Of a stretch of 64,000 nt of DNA, positions 43,021 through 53,027 are shown one piece after another. Location: the NCBI RefSeq assembly GCF_000716875.1, contig NZ_JNWQ01000021.1:1-64000 (forward strand). Reading direction: 5' to 3'. The DNA is from Streptomyces novaecaesareae (GTDB lineage Bacteria > Actinomycetota > Actinomycetes > Streptomycetales > Streptomycetaceae). Positions within the stretch are counted from its first letter, which is position 1. Each line of letters begins with the position of its first letter. Below the pieces are notes generated by a model. The model was given only the letters and a program-made list of their open reading frames with translations. It was not told the DNA's origin and searched no databases. A program made the position numbers and the translations under genes.

Positions 43021-44730
43021 TCAGTGCTTGAGATAGACCTTGTACGTGCTCGAATCGCCGGTCGGCGAGGTGAACTGGGCGACCAGCCGGTAGTGCCCGC
43101 TGCCCGCCAGGGCGTCGCTCAGGGCCCGGTCGGTGGCCCGCGGCGCGGTGCTGTCGAGGACGACCATCGTGAACCAGCCGTCGCGGATCGCGGCGGTGCT
43201 GCCGTCGTCGCCGTGGTGCTGCACGCCGGCGCCGTCGCGGTAGTCCGTCCCGGCGCGGGCCGAGACCCACTGCTCGGGCTTGCTGACCGCGCCGAGGTAG
43301 TACTCGGCGAGTCCGTCGACCTCGGTGAGGTAGTGGCCCTGCGGCTCCGTGTGGACCCGCAGGACGGCCAGCAGGCGGCCGGAGTCGGGCCCGTTCTGGT
43401 AGCGCAGGGCGGACTGCTCCAGGCCGAGGGCGAGCAGTGCGACCCAGACCAGGATGCCGAGCTGGGGGTGGCGGAAGTGGGCGCCGACCAGCCGGGTCAG
43501 GCCGACCCCGGCGAGCGGGGCGGCGAGCAGCATGCCGTAGCCGAGGTGGCGGAACAGCGCGCCGGAGGTGCCGGTCCACAGGTGGGCGGCCGGGACGAGC
43601 AGGGCGGTGGCGGTCAGCGCGGTGCCGAGCAGGGCGCGCCGGGCCCGGGAGGTCGGGGCGGCGTCCTTCTCGGGGGCGTCGTGCTCGGTCATCTGCTCGC
43701 GGCGGGCGTAGGCGATGGTGCCGGCCACCGCGAGGACCGTGAACAGGCCGCCCCACTGGAGGGTGGAGAGCAGGATGGCGCCGGCCGAGCCGGGGGCGTT
43801 GCCGTGCGAGGGCGACCACCCGGCGACCTCGCCGAGGGTGCCGTACGGCAGCAGCAGGACGACGGTGCCGGCGGCCAGCAGCAGGGCGCGCAGGGCGGCC
43901 GGGCCGGGCCTGCCGCCCGGGCGGGCGGTGGCCAGCGCGAGGGCGACCAGCGCGGGGACGGCGAGGGCGGCGGAGTACGCGACGGCGCAGGCCAGCGCGA
44001 GGGCCGGGGCGGCCGTCAGGACGAGGGCCGGATGTCGCCGGGAGGTGAACACGACGGCCCAGGCGGCGAGCGCGACCAGCAGCACGGCCAGGGCCTCGGG
44101 GGCGGCGTAGAAGCCGACCACGACGGTGGACTGCAGCACGGCGTAGACGGCTATCGCGCAGATCGCGACCCGCTCGTTGAACAGCCGCCGGGTCAGCGAG
44201 TACACCAGCACCGTGGTGAGCAGCGCGAAGCCGAGGCTGAGCAGCCGGGTGCCCCAGATGCCGTTGGCGTCGGCGGCCGCGCCGGCCAGCGGCGGGTAGA
44301 GCCAGGGCGAGCCGTTGATCCGGTCCACCAGGTCGGTGGTGACCGGGGTGCCGTGCAGCAGGTGGGCGAGCTGCTGGCGGCCGGCGACCATGGCGGCGGC
44401 CTCGTCGGGGTGCGCGGCGGCGAGCAGGCGCAGCGAGAGTGCGGCCTGGACGGCCAGGACGGCGCCGAGCAGGCCGCGGGCGATCCAGCGGCGGCGGGGG
44501 CTGGTGCCCGGGTCCCAGCCGATCGCGGGGACCTGGGGGATGGTGTACGGGGCCAGCTCGACGCGGTCGGGGTTGTCGACGGGTACGGGTGCGGGCGTGG
44601 CCGGGTCCGTGGCCGATTTCGGGTCCTCGGCCGCCGTGCGGGGTGCCGGGACGTCCGGTTCCGGTGCCGGGCCGGCGGGGTTCTTCGGGGTGCCGGCGGG
44701 GTTCTTCGGGGAGAGGTCGCTGTTCATCAT
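43021..44730 (-). CDS. GT39-like membrane glycosyltransferase
   Basis: The 569-aa protein has a proline/alanine-rich cytoplasmic leader (about 80 aa), roughly ten membrane helices and a C-terminal extracytoplasmic part (DSTAPRATDRALSDALAGSGHYRLVAQFTSP). An acidic pair after the first helix (HPDEAAAM) fits ArnT/PMT-type transferases that use lipid-linked sugars. The end resembles the plus-strand protein at 50648, so the two are paralogues. The ATG overlaps the GH26 stop (ATGA). Confidence 0.83.
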   Translation of the reverse strand: MMNSDLSPKNPAGTPKNPAGPAPEPDVPAPRTAAEDPKSATDPATPAPVPVDNPDRVELAPYTIPQVPAIGWDPGTSPRRRWIARGLLGAVLAVQAALSLRLLAAAHPDEAAAMVAGRQQLAHLLHGTPVTTDLVDRINGSPWLYPPLAGAAADANGIWGTRLLSLGFALLTTVLVYSLTRRLFNERVAICAIAVYAVLQSTVVVGFYAAPEALAVLLVALAAWAVVFTSRRHPALVLTAAPALALACAVAYSAALAVPALVALALATARPGGRPGPAALRALLLAAGTVVLLLPYGTLGEVAGWSPSHGNAPGSAGAILLSTLQWGGLFTVLAVAGTIAYARREQMTEHDAPEKDAAPTSRARRALLGTALTATALLVPAAHLWTGTSGALFRHLGYGMLLAAPLAGVGLTRLVGAHFRHPQLGILVWVALLALGLEQSALRYQNGPDSGRLLAVLRVHTEPQGHYLTEVDGLAEYYLGAVSKPEQWVSARAGTDYRDGAGVQHHGDDGSTAAIRDGWFTMVVLDSTAPRATDRALSDALAGSGHYRLVAQFTSPTGDSSTYKVYLKH

Positions 44731-45851
44731 GGGTTCCGGAGGTCGAAGCCGTAGCGGGGGGCGGACACCCGCTGCTTGAAGGCGGCGAGGGTGTCCGGAA
44801 CGGTCTCGACCCGCCAGTCCGCCCGCTTGATCATGTTGAACCAGATGAAGCCGACGATGTCGTCGTGCGCCTCCATCCCGGAGAACAGCTGGTCGACGAA
44901 GGCCTGTTGGTGTCTGCCCTGCTCGGCGGCGGTCTCGCTGATGAAGAAGGGCTTCTTGCAGAAGGTGCGGATCTCGGCCATGGTCGGCCCGTACAGGGCC
45001 TCGAAGGTCTTGGGGCCGTCGTTGGTGAAGTAGCCGGTCATGCCGGCCCAGTCGACGTAGGTGTCGCCGGGGTAGTACGGCGCCAGGCGGGTGTTGGGCG
45101 CGGGGACGGTGATGTTGGGGCTCCAGACCCAGATCACGTTGGTCGCGCCGGCCTGGTCGAAGAGGTCGTGGACGTGGCGCCAGGCGGCGACGAAGTCCTG
45201 GGGGCTGGCAGCCTGGCGGCCCCACGGGTACCAGTCGCCGTTCATCTCGTGCGCGATGCTGATGGCGATCGGCAGGTTGAGCTTGGCGACGGCCTTGGCG
45301 ACGCCGCGCACGTAGTCGTCGGTGTCGCCGGCCGCGATCGCGGCGAGCGAGGGGTCGTGCGGCTCCCAGGCCATGAAGGGCAGTGCGCCGGCCTCGTGGA
45401 TCCGGCGCACGCCGGCGGTGTCGAAGCCGCCCTTCCAGTGGGCGTAGAACTCCAGGACGTTGGGCTGCTTGCCGACCGTGCCGGTGTAGGCGGGCAGCGC
45501 GTCCATGGTGGCGGGCACGCCGGGCAGGGCGGCGCCGAGGTACTTGTTCTTCGGCTGGAGCAGCGGCGTGACGTCGTACGGGACGCCGGCCGGCAGGGCC
45601 TTGGGCTTGGCGGCCGTGGACGGGGCGGGTGCACCCGCAGAAGGGGTCGCGGTGCCCGCAGATGGGGCCGCGGCGCCCGGGGTGGCGGCCGCGGTGGCCG
45701 GGGCCGGTGCGGCGAGGCCCTCCTGCATCGCGAAGCCCGGGTCCTCGGGGCCGCAGGCGGTGGTGAGCAGCAGTCCGGCGGTCAGCAGGGGGAGCGCCAG
45801 CCGGCGACGGAGCCGGCCGGCCCGTCGGGGGTGGGCGGTCATGGCGATCAC
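44727..45851 (-). CDS. GH26-type glycoside hydrolase lipoprotein
   Basis: The 374-aa protein has a signal peptide with lipobox LTTAC (cysteine near 33) and an Ala/Pro/Thr linker. Its GH26 catalytic domain has the acid/base Glu in ISIAHEMNGDWYPWG and the nucleophile Glu in FFISETAAEQG. GH26 enzymes are mostly beta-mannanases. Placed between a polymerising GT2 and a membrane GT, it may trim or release a nascent glycan. GTG 45851 overlaps the GT2 stop (GTGA); ATG 45842 is an alternative. Confidence 0.88.
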   Translation of the reverse strand: MIAMTAHPRRAGRLRRRLALPLLTAGLLLTTACGPEDPGFAMQEGLAAPAPATAAATPGAAAPSAGTATPSAGAPAPSTAAKPKALPAGVPYDVTPLLQPKNKYLGAALPGVPATMDALPAYTGTVGKQPNVLEFYAHWKGGFDTAGVRRIHEAGALPFMAWEPHDPSLAAIAAGDTDDYVRGVAKAVAKLNLPIAISIAHEMNGDWYPWGRQAASPQDFVAAWRHVHDLFDQAGATNVIWVWSPNITVPAPNTRLAPYYPGDTYVDWAGMTGYFTNDGPKTFEALYGPTMAEIRTFCKKPFFISETAAEQGRHQQAFVDQLFSGMEAHDDIVGFIWFNMIKRADWRVETVPDTLAAFKQRVSAPRYGFDLRNP

Positions 45852-47461
45852 GCTGCTTCCGTGGGGCGCGGCTGGACGAGGACCCGGCCCACGATGGTCG
45901 CGTAGAAGAGGCCGGAGGCGAGGACGAGGGCGAAGTTCAGCGGGCCCATGGTGAGCATCCGCCAGATGCTCAGCAGTACCCAGAGCAGGGCCGTGCCGCC
46001 GCCCCAGACGATGACCCCGAGCCAGAACCGGCGGGTCTTGTTCTTCTTGGCGCCGCTGGAGCCGGTCGGCTGCCAGGCCATCCGGTTGCGGCGCACGATG
46101 TCCCAGATGGCGAAGACGTGCGCCCAGCCGTACATCATGCGGGCGGCCCAGGCCTCCAGCCGGTAGGGGTTGCGGTGCCAGAGCGGGAAGACGACCGTCG
46201 CGTAGAGCAGTCCGGGCAGGACGAGTGCGGTGTTCTGCCAGCGGATCAGGTCGGGCCGGGCGAGCAGCAGGACGATCGGGATGAGCGGCGAGACGACGGT
46301 GAACAGCGCCGTGTGGATGTAGTAGAAGAACCCGGACAGGTAGCAGGCGCGCGTGACCGGCCGCAGTTTGGTCTGCCAGAACTTCTTGCTGCCGAGCAGG
46401 CTCATCGAGCCGGTGCACCAGCGGTACTGCTGGTTGAAGAAGCCGCCGACGTTGTCGGGGCAGACGCCGGTGGCCAGCGCGACGGGTATGTACTGCAGGT
46501 CCCAGCCGAGGCGGCGCAGGTCGAAGCCGGTGTGCACGTCCTCGGAGTGGCCGATCAGCGTGGTGCCGCCGTTCTCCTCCAGCGCGGCGCGCCGGTATAT
46601 CGCGCAGCTGCCGACGCAGATGGCGCCGTCGTTGCGCTGCCGGGAGACCTGGACCGTCCGGTAGAACAGCTCCTGGACGGCGCCGGCGCCGCGCTCGATC
46701 CAGTTCTGCGAGTCCAGGATGCGGAAGAACTGCGGGGACTGGACGATGCCGAGGCGCGGGTCGGCCTCCAGGTAGGGGACCATCTCGTTCAGCAGGTCCG
46801 GCCGGGGCGCGAAGTCGGCGTCCAGGATGAGGATGTAGTCGCTGTCGGAGTTGCGGAAGCCGAACTGCAGGTTGCCGGCCTTCTTGAACCAGCCGAGCTT
46901 GTCGCGGGTGCCGTAGACGAACTCGAAGTCGACGGCCATCTGGGCGAGTTGCGGGCTGTTGCTGTCGTCGAGGACGTACGGGGTGACCTCGCCCGGGTAC
47001 TGGTCGCGCAGCCGGGCGACGTGCGTCCAGGTGTTGTGCAGCACCTCGATCGGCTCGCCGGCGACGGGCAGGAAGATGTCGACGGTCGGATAGTGCTCCG
47101 GCTGCCAGGACTTGACGAGGGCGCGGTGCGCGGCGAGGTCGAAGGTCTGGTTGAAGCCGTGCACCCACCGGGAGATCAGGTAGTAGCCGATGGTGAAGGC
47201 GAGCGGCGGGATGAACACGAAGAACCACGGCGTCGCGCTCAGCAGCCCGATCTCGCTGGCCACCATGCAGGCGAAGCTGATGACGGAGAAGCAGGTCAGC
47301 ACCCACAGGTTGGTGCGTGCGTACAGGTACTTCTCGGTGTTGTCCGGCGGCTGGGGGAGCAGGCCCCACTGGTTGCGGGCGGCCGGGTCGCGCCGGCTGC
47401 GGCGTCGTGAGACGGGCGGTTGACCGCTGCCCGCGAGTCGCGTGCTCTCGGTGACAGTCAC
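45848..47461 (-). CDS. Cellulose-synthase-like GT2 polymerase
   Basis: The 537-aa membrane protein has two N-terminal helices, a GT2 domain with DDSNS, DADFAPR, TGFDLRRLGW and the processive-enzyme motif QQYRW, and several C-terminal helices. It polymerises a beta-linked glycan at the membrane. It has no fused PilZ domain. It differs from the cslA-glxA locus, since no copper oxidase is adjacent. GTG 47461 has GGGGGAG eight bases upstream and heads the three-gene minus unit. Confidence 0.9.
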   Translation of the reverse strand: MTVTESTRLAGSGQPPVSRRRSRRDPAARNQWGLLPQPPDNTEKYLYARTNLWVLTCFSVISFACMVASEIGLLSATPWFFVFIPPLAFTIGYYLISRWVHGFNQTFDLAAHRALVKSWQPEHYPTVDIFLPVAGEPIEVLHNTWTHVARLRDQYPGEVTPYVLDDSNSPQLAQMAVDFEFVYGTRDKLGWFKKAGNLQFGFRNSDSDYILILDADFAPRPDLLNEMVPYLEADPRLGIVQSPQFFRILDSQNWIERGAGAVQELFYRTVQVSRQRNDGAICVGSCAIYRRAALEENGGTTLIGHSEDVHTGFDLRRLGWDLQYIPVALATGVCPDNVGGFFNQQYRWCTGSMSLLGSKKFWQTKLRPVTRACYLSGFFYYIHTALFTVVSPLIPIVLLLARPDLIRWQNTALVLPGLLYATVVFPLWHRNPYRLEAWAARMMYGWAHVFAIWDIVRRNRMAWQPTGSSGAKKNKTRRFWLGVIVWGGGTALLWVLLSIWRMLTMGPLNFALVLASGLFYATIVGRVLVQPRPTEAA

Positions 47462-47702
47462 GTGCTCTACTCCCCCGAAGCCGTGTTGAGTCTGAACCAT
47501 CCCCGCTCGGTGGCCGTTGTCGGCCGGGCAGCGGGGGGGACGCCAGGATCGTACGGGACCGATCACTTCGAGTTCCCTCCCCCCCTCGTCCGAGGGCCGT
47601 CCGGAACCGATTTCGAGCTCCGATCGTGATGTGAACGGGGGTGCGGGTGGAGCACTTGTGTACGGTGTCCGCCCAGCAGGTGAGACGGTTCGGGGAAGAG
47701 TG

Positions 47703-48926
47703 ATGATCATCGAGGACGGTGCGGCCGGGCGCGCGGCGCGGGGTCTGCGGGCGGTGGCCGCGTTCGGTCTGGTCGCCGCGATGCTGGCCGGCTGCAGCGG
47801 CGAGGTCGGGGCGGTCGAGCAGCCGCCGGCCGCCACGGCGACGACGGCCGCCGCGCCGGGCCTGTGTTCGACGCTGCAGGAGCCGTTCCCCAAGCTGGCC
47901 ATGGACGGTGGCTCGAAGGTCCTCGAACCGAACCCGTGGAACACCGCGGGCACGGTCTGCGTGGACCAGGTCGGGGACACCGGGTTCACGGTGTCCCGGA
48001 TCCGCGACTTCGTCCCGAAGAACCCGCTCGCCCCGGGCGCCTACCCCAACGTCTCCACCGCCCCGGGCGCGAGCGGACTGCCCGTGCCGGTCAGCGCGCT
48101 CGGCGACGCGACCGCCGACTGGGACGCCAACGGCCGGGTGAGCGGCTCCTTCAACCTCTCCTTCGACCTCTGGTACGGCTCCAGCCCGGACAACTGCCTG
48201 CCGGGCGACAGCGCCGAACTGATGGTCTGGCTGGACGCCACCGACAGCGTGCGCCCGGCCGGTGACAAGGTGGCGGGCGCCCAGCAGTTCGGGGACGCCG
48301 ACTACGACGTCTACCAGGCGCCGATCACCGGCCCGCACAGCGTGATCAGCTACGTCCGCACGGCGCCGACCCACACCACCCGCGGCCTGAACCTGCGGCT
48401 GTTCACCGCCGACGCGATGGCGCGCGGCTACGTCCCCAAGGGCTCCTACCTGTGCCGGGTGCAGGCGGGCTTCGAGGTGTGGAGCGGCGGCACCGGCCTG
48501 CGCAGCGAGTCCTTCGCCTTCCACAACCGGATCGGCTTGCCGGCCGGCGAGGTCCCGGCGGGCGCGCCCGGGATCTGCTTGCGGCACGGCGGCGGCGGGC
48601 TCGCGGGCACCCCGGTGACCGTCGGCTCCTGCGGCGACCCGGGCGTCTCCACCGGCTGGACGGTCGGCAACGACGGCTCGCTGCGCGGCGGCGCGGCCTG
48701 CCTGGCGCCGACCGCCGACCGCAGCGCGGTCACGCTGGCCGAGTGCACCGGCGGCTCCGCGCAGCGCTGGACGCCGGTCGCCGGGCAGCGGCTGCGGCAC
48801 CAGGACTCGGGGCTGTGCCTGGGCACCGCGGGCGGCGCCCTCGCGGACGGTACGGCGGTGGCCCTGCGGTCGTGCGCGGACGCGGTGTCGCAGCGCTGGA
48901 GGCTGCCGTACAACGGGGTCGCGTGA
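47703..48926 (+). CDS. GH12-like endoglucanase lipoprotein with ricin-type lectin (CBM13)
   Basis: The 407-aa protein has a signal peptide with lipobox LAGC (cysteine near 32). The GH12 domain has the nucleophile Glu in SAELMVWLDA and acid/base Glu in AGFEVWSGG, and a ricin-B-type QxW repeat region follows from about 285 (AQRWTPV, SQRWRLP). GH12 enzymes cleave beta-1,4-glucans. It is divergent from the GT2 gene, so synthesis and cleavage of the same polymer are plausible. ATG 47703 follows GGGGAAGAG. Confidence 0.85.
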   Translation: MIIEDGAAGRAARGLRAVAAFGLVAAMLAGCSGEVGAVEQPPAATATTAAAPGLCSTLQEPFPKLAMDGGSKVLEPNPWNTAGTVCVDQVGDTGFTVSRIRDFVPKNPLAPGAYPNVSTAPGASGLPVPVSALGDATADWDANGRVSGSFNLSFDLWYGSSPDNCLPGDSAELMVWLDATDSVRPAGDKVAGAQQFGDADYDVYQAPITGPHSVISYVRTAPTHTTRGLNLRLFTADAMARGYVPKGSYLCRVQAGFEVWSGGTGLRSESFAFHNRIGLPAGEVPAGAPGICLRHGGGGLAGTPVTVGSCGDPGVSTGWTVGNDGSLRGGAACLAPTADRSAVTLAECTGGSAQRWTPVAGQRLRHQDSGLCLGTAGGALADGTAVALRSCADAVSQRWRLPYNGVA

Positions 48927-49032
48927 CGGTTCGTGCGACGGCTCGCGGGACGGTTCGTGTGACGGTCCGTGCGACGGTTCGTGGGACGGCTCGCGGGACG
49001 GTTCGTGTGACGAGCTGTGCGACGGGCGGCGT
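48925..49032. repeat. 12-bp tandem repeat starting in a stop codon
   Basis: Nine units of GACGGTTCGTGN type with a 48-bp higher-order period. The first unit overlaps the TGA of the GH12-CBM13 gene. Confidence 0.92.
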
Positions 49033-49128
49033 GACGCGGCGCCGCGCGGCGGAGGCGGCGGCAGCGGTGACGTTTCGTCCGCGCACCCCCCATGGGCGTG
49101 CCGGGGCGGATGCCCTAGCATTCCGGCC

Positions 49129-50496
49129 ATGAGCGATCGACCGGTACCGAGTGGCGAGCCGGGCCAGCCCGCCACGCCACCGCAGCAGGCACCGGCCGGG
49201 GGGCCCGCTCCGGCCACCGGTGTGCCACCCCAGTCCCCGAGCGGAGCCTTCGGCCCCGCCTCCGGCTACGGGCCGCCGCCCGGTGTGCCTGCGCAGCCCC
49301 AGCAGGTGACGCCGTATCCGGCGCCGCAGCCGGTGCCGCCGGTGCCCGGGCCGGTGCAGCCGGGGCCGGTGGCCCCGCAGCCGCAGCCGCAGCCGCAGGC
49401 CGTCCAGCCGCCGCCCGTGCCGCAGCCCGTCCATCCCCAGCCCGTGCCGCAGCCCGTCCAGCAGCCGCCGGCCGGCCCGCAGGCCTTCCCGCCGCCGGCC
49501 CAGCCCGCGCAGCCCGCGCCGGCCTGGCCGCAGCAGGGCGGCTTCCCGCCGCCGGCCGGCCCGACCGGCCCGGCTGCTCCGGCCGGTACGCCGGACTGGG
49601 AGGCGCTGGCCGAGCAGAACGAGAAGGCCGCCAAGCGCGGCCGCCGGAACAAGCTGATCGGCGCGGCGGCCGCCGTGGTCCTGCTGGCCGCGGCCGGCGG
49701 TGGCTTCTGGTTCTTCCAGCACTCCAAGGACGACAAGAAGACGACCCAGAGCGGCGGCACGGTGAGCCCGACGGCCCCCGTCTCGACCGGCCCGTCGACG
49801 TCGTCGAGCGCCCCGCCCGTCAAGGGCATCGACAGCCCGCCGACCGTCGGCACCCTGCCGGCCAAGACCGGCGCGGCGGCGCTCAACCTGGGCGCCGACG
49901 CCAAGCCGGGGACGATGGCCGGGTTCTCCGGGCAGGTCCTCAAGCTGCCCAGCGGCCAGGACTCCTTCGCCTCGACCTCCACCTCGCTGCTCGACGTGAA
50001 CAAGAGCTTCACCGTCTCCGCGCGGGTGCTGGTCGACCTGCCCAACGGCAACCGCAGCGCGGTCAGCCAGGGCGACGGCCAGTACTACTCGTGGTCGCTG
50101 GGCCGGGCCAACAACAACGGGCACGACCAGTGGTACTTCAAGGTCCAGGTGCCGGGCGGCGGTTCGGCGATCGCCTGGTCCAAGGGCGATGCGACGGTCA
50201 ACCAGTGGGTGCTGCTGACCGGCGTGTACGACGACCCGTCGGGCCAGCTCACCCTGTACGTCAACGGCGCCCCGCAGTCCTCGGCGAAGTCGGCCGGGGT
50301 GCAGCCGAGCGGCACCAACTCCCTGCAGGTGGGGCGGCTGAGCTCCAACTCGCAGTGGGCCGACCCCTGGCACGGCGCGGTCGCCGACATCCAGGTCTGG
50401 ACCCAGGTGCTGCCCGAGGCCGACATCGTCAAGATCGTGGCGGGCCCGAGCTCGCCGCCGTCCGTCCCGCCGACGGCGGCCTGGCTCAGCGGCTGA
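49129..50496 (+). CDS. Single-span protein with extracellular LamG domain
   Basis: The 455-aa protein has a 160-residue proline/glutamine-rich cytoplasmic region, one membrane helix (about 178-200), a Ser/Thr linker and a C-terminal concanavalin/LamG-like domain (about 245-440: FTVSARVLVDLP, LYVNGAPQ, DIQVWTQVLPEADI). It probably binds glycan or cell-wall material outside the cell, which fits the surrounding polysaccharide genes. Confidence 0.85.
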   Translation: MSDRPVPSGEPGQPATPPQQAPAGGPAPATGVPPQSPSGAFGPASGYGPPPGVPAQPQQVTPYPAPQPVPPVPGPVQPGPVAPQPQPQPQAVQPPPVPQPVHPQPVPQPVQQPPAGPQAFPPPAQPAQPAPAWPQQGGFPPPAGPTGPAAPAGTPDWEALAEQNEKAAKRGRRNKLIGAAAAVVLLAAAGGGFWFFQHSKDDKKTTQSGGTVSPTAPVSTGPSTSSSAPPVKGIDSPPTVGTLPAKTGAAALNLGADAKPGTMAGFSGQVLKLPSGQDSFASTSTSLLDVNKSFTVSARVLVDLPNGNRSAVSQGDGQYYSWSLGRANNNGHDQWYFKVQVPGGGSAIAWSKGDATVNQWVLLTGVYDDPSGQLTLYVNGAPQSSAKSAGVQPSGTNSLQVGRLSSNSQWADPWHGAVADIQVWTQVLPEADIVKIVAGPSSPPSVPPTAAWLSG

Positions 50497-50543
50497 GCCC
50501 GGCCGAGCCAGGCGAGGGCCGGGACCGGCCCTCCCGAACCTCC

Positions 50544-50576
50544 GGCCGCCGCCCCCGGCAGTGTGGGGCGGCGGCC
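50544..50576 (+). terminator. Terminator after LamG gene
   Basis: GGCCGCCGCCCC (50544-50555) pairs with 50565-50576. A smaller hairpin, GAGGGCC/GGCCCTC, precedes it at about 50513-50532. Confidence 0.75.
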
Positions 50577-50647
50577 GAAGCGCGCCCAGGAGCGCGCGTC
50601 CGCCCGGGCGCGTCCGGACGCGAAGTCCCAGATGAGGAGCAGTACTG

Positions 50648-52333
50648 ATGAGCGCGGACGGCCGCTGGATCCGGCCCGAGTCCACCCGTAAGCCCGTCCT
50701 GGGCGGGGCCCGGCGGGGCGGGGTGGGCGTCGGCGAACGCGACCGCACGGCCGCGGTGCCCGCGCAGCCCTACCAGGCCGACCGGCGCCGCCGCCGGCCC
50801 GGGCCGCCGCGGGTGCCGCACCCGGCCCGGCCGGCGCTGCGCGCGGACTGGCTGCCGCTGCTGGTCGTACTGCTGGTGCAGGGCGCGCTCTCGTACCACC
50901 TGATCCTCAGCAACACCGCCTTCATCGACGAGGGCACGTACATCTACGCCGGCTACCAGGAGATCGCGCACCTGCGGCACGGCACCCCGGTGTCGACGTA
51001 CGAGACCTTCTTCTCCGGCTCCCCGCTGATCTACCCGGTCGTGGTGGCCGTCGCGGACTTCGTCGGCGGGCTGAACGGCGCCCGGGCGCTGAGCCTGGCG
51101 TTCATGCTCTCCGCCACCGTGGCCGTCCACCTGGCGACCCGGCGGCTGCACGGCTCGCTGGCGGCGTTCTGCGCGGCGGCGGCCTTCGTGGCGCTCGGCC
51201 CCACCCAGTTCCTGGGCGGCCTGGCCACCTACGACGCGATGGCGCTGGCGATCCTCGCCTGGGCCGGGTACTTCGCGGTGCGGCTGACGACCGGCGGCGG
51301 GTACCCGAGCCTGGTCGCCTCCGGTCTGCTGCTGGCCCTGGCCGGCGCCACCAAGTACGCCGCGCTGCTGTGGGTGCCGGTGGTCGCGGGCATCGCGGTG
51401 CTGTCCGGGCCGCGGGGCTCGCTGCGCTCCTGGGAGGCCTGGCGGCGCGGGCTGCTGGTCCTGCTCACCTTCGTGGTGGCGGTCGGCGCGGCGGCGCTGG
51501 CGGCCGGCGAGCGCTACGTCAACGGCTTCAACCACACCACGCTCAAGCGCGCCCCGGGCCACGACTCGTACTCGTACGTGGCCTCGGAGGCCGCCCGCTG
51601 GGTCGGCCCGCTGCTGGTGGTGGCGCTGATCGGGGTGGTGGCGCAGCTGGTGCGGGCGCGCCGGCGCGGCGGTGCGGCGTGGCCCGAGTTCTGGCTGGCG
51701 CTGCTGCTGCTGGCGGCCGGTCTGCTGGCGCCGGTGAACCAGGTCCGCATCCACACCTGGCTGTCGCTGCAGAAGCACGTCGACTTCGGCGCCTGGTTCT
51801 CCTGCGTGGTGGTGGGCCTGGTGCTGGCCCGGGCGGTGCTGTGGCTGAGGGGGCGCCTGCACCTGGTGGCCGGGGTGGCGGCCGCGGCCCTGGTGGTCGG
51901 GCCGCTGGCCTGGGTGGGCGCGGCGCAGGGCCGGGAGATGTACGGCGAGTGGTCGAACTCGGAGGAGTTCGTCGCCGCGCTGGAGCCGTACGTGGTCAAG
52001 GGCGATGACCGGTACCTGGTCGAGAACTACAACGTGCCCGCGTACTACCTGCGCAAGCAGAGCAACTGGCAGCAGTGGCACGACCTGGTGGCGGTCTTCC
52101 GCCGCGACCCGGGCACCGGCCAGATGCAGAACGGCGTGCCCGCGATCCAGGCCGGGATCCAGGCGCACGAGTGGAAGGTCGTGGTGCTGGACTTCACCCA
52201 GACCGCGGCCACCGACAAGGCGATCCAGCCGACGCTGAAGGCGGCCGGGTACCGGGTGGCCACCGTGGTGAAGAGCGGGGAGCACGGCCGGTACACCGTC
52301 TACGTGGCGCCCGGGTACGACAAGAAGCCGTGA
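50648..52333 (+). CDS. GT39/ArnT-like membrane glycosyltransferase
   Basis: The 561-aa protein has a basic leader, about ten membrane helices and an acidic first loop with AFIDEGTYIYAGYQ, the D-E pair typical of GT-C enzymes. The C-terminal extracytoplasmic domain ends YTVYVAPGYDKKP. It is a paralogue of the minus-strand GT at 43021. GAGGAGC precedes the ATG. It probably adds sugars from a polyprenyl donor to the polymer made by this locus. Confidence 0.85.
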   Translation: MSADGRWIRPESTRKPVLGGARRGGVGVGERDRTAAVPAQPYQADRRRRRPGPPRVPHPARPALRADWLPLLVVLLVQGALSYHLILSNTAFIDEGTYIYAGYQEIAHLRHGTPVSTYETFFSGSPLIYPVVVAVADFVGGLNGARALSLAFMLSATVAVHLATRRLHGSLAAFCAAAAFVALGPTQFLGGLATYDAMALAILAWAGYFAVRLTTGGGYPSLVASGLLLALAGATKYAALLWVPVVAGIAVLSGPRGSLRSWEAWRRGLLVLLTFVVAVGAAALAAGERYVNGFNHTTLKRAPGHDSYSYVASEAARWVGPLLVVALIGVVAQLVRARRRGGAAWPEFWLALLLLAAGLLAPVNQVRIHTWLSLQKHVDFGAWFSCVVVGLVLARAVLWLRGRLHLVAGVAAAALVVGPLAWVGAAQGREMYGEWSNSEEFVAALEPYVVKGDDRYLVENYNVPAYYLRKQSNWQQWHDLVAVFRRDPGTGQMQNGVPAIQAGIQAHEWKVVVLDFTQTAATDKAIQPTLKAAGYRVATVVKSGEHGRYTVYVAPGYDKKP

Positions 52334-52376
52334 CGGGCCTTCGGAACGCAGGGGCCGGGCGGAACGGCAGGGCCCT

Positions 52377-52871
52377 TCAGAACGCCAGCGTGTAGACCAT
52401 CAGGTCCATCCCCGGGTACGGGGCCCAGTCCCGCTCGGGGGTGCGCCGGAAGCCGACCCGCTCGTAGACCCGGTGGGCGGCGGTCATCTGCGGGCGGGTG
52501 GAGAACGCCATGCCGTCCAGGCCGAGTTCGCGGCTGCGGGCGAGCGAGGCGCGCACCAGCGCCTCGCCGACGCCCCGGCCGCGGGCGGCCTCGGCGGTGG
52601 CGAGCATGCGGATCTCGCCCTCGCGCGGGGTCGCGATGTCCGCCCACTCGGTGCCGCCGACCGCGAAGGTCACGCAGCCGAGGACCCGCCCCTCGGCCGG
52701 ATCGACCGCGACGAGGAGTTCGGCCTCCCGGGCCCGGCGCCCGGCATCGCGCAGGTGCTCGACGTAGCTGCTGCCGGGCGAGGTGAAGCCGCCGCCGACG
52801 AAGGCCTCGACGGTGATGCGGCCGGCGTCTTCGAGGTCCTCCGGAAGGGCCTGGCGGATGAGGTAGTCCAT
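52377..52871 (-). CDS. GNAT-family acetyltransferase
   Basis: The 164-aa protein has the acetyl-CoA loop ARGRGVGEALVRA (about 105-117) preceded by EIRMLATAEA and followed by YERVGFRRTPE. Substrate unknown. It is convergent with the GT gene (43 bases) and divergent from the AraC-type regulator. Confidence 0.92.
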   Translation of the reverse strand: MDYLIRQALPEDLEDAGRITVEAFVGGGFTSPGSSYVEHLRDAGRRAREAELLVAVDPAEGRVLGCVTFAVGGTEWADIATPREGEIRMLATAEAARGRGVGEALVRASLARSRELGLDGMAFSTRPQMTAAHRVYERVGFRRTPERDWAPYPGMDLMVYTLAF

Positions 52872-53027
52872 GCGGCCAGTGTGCCGGAGTCGGGTGGGGC
52901 GGAAAGATCCGGGGTCGAACGGGCCGGGCGGGACGGCACCCACGAGTGGCAGGAACGACCGATGGCATCGAAATCCTGCCACCCGGCTTCTTCCGCCGGA
53001 GCGGACGGAGCGGGCATCCTGGACGGC

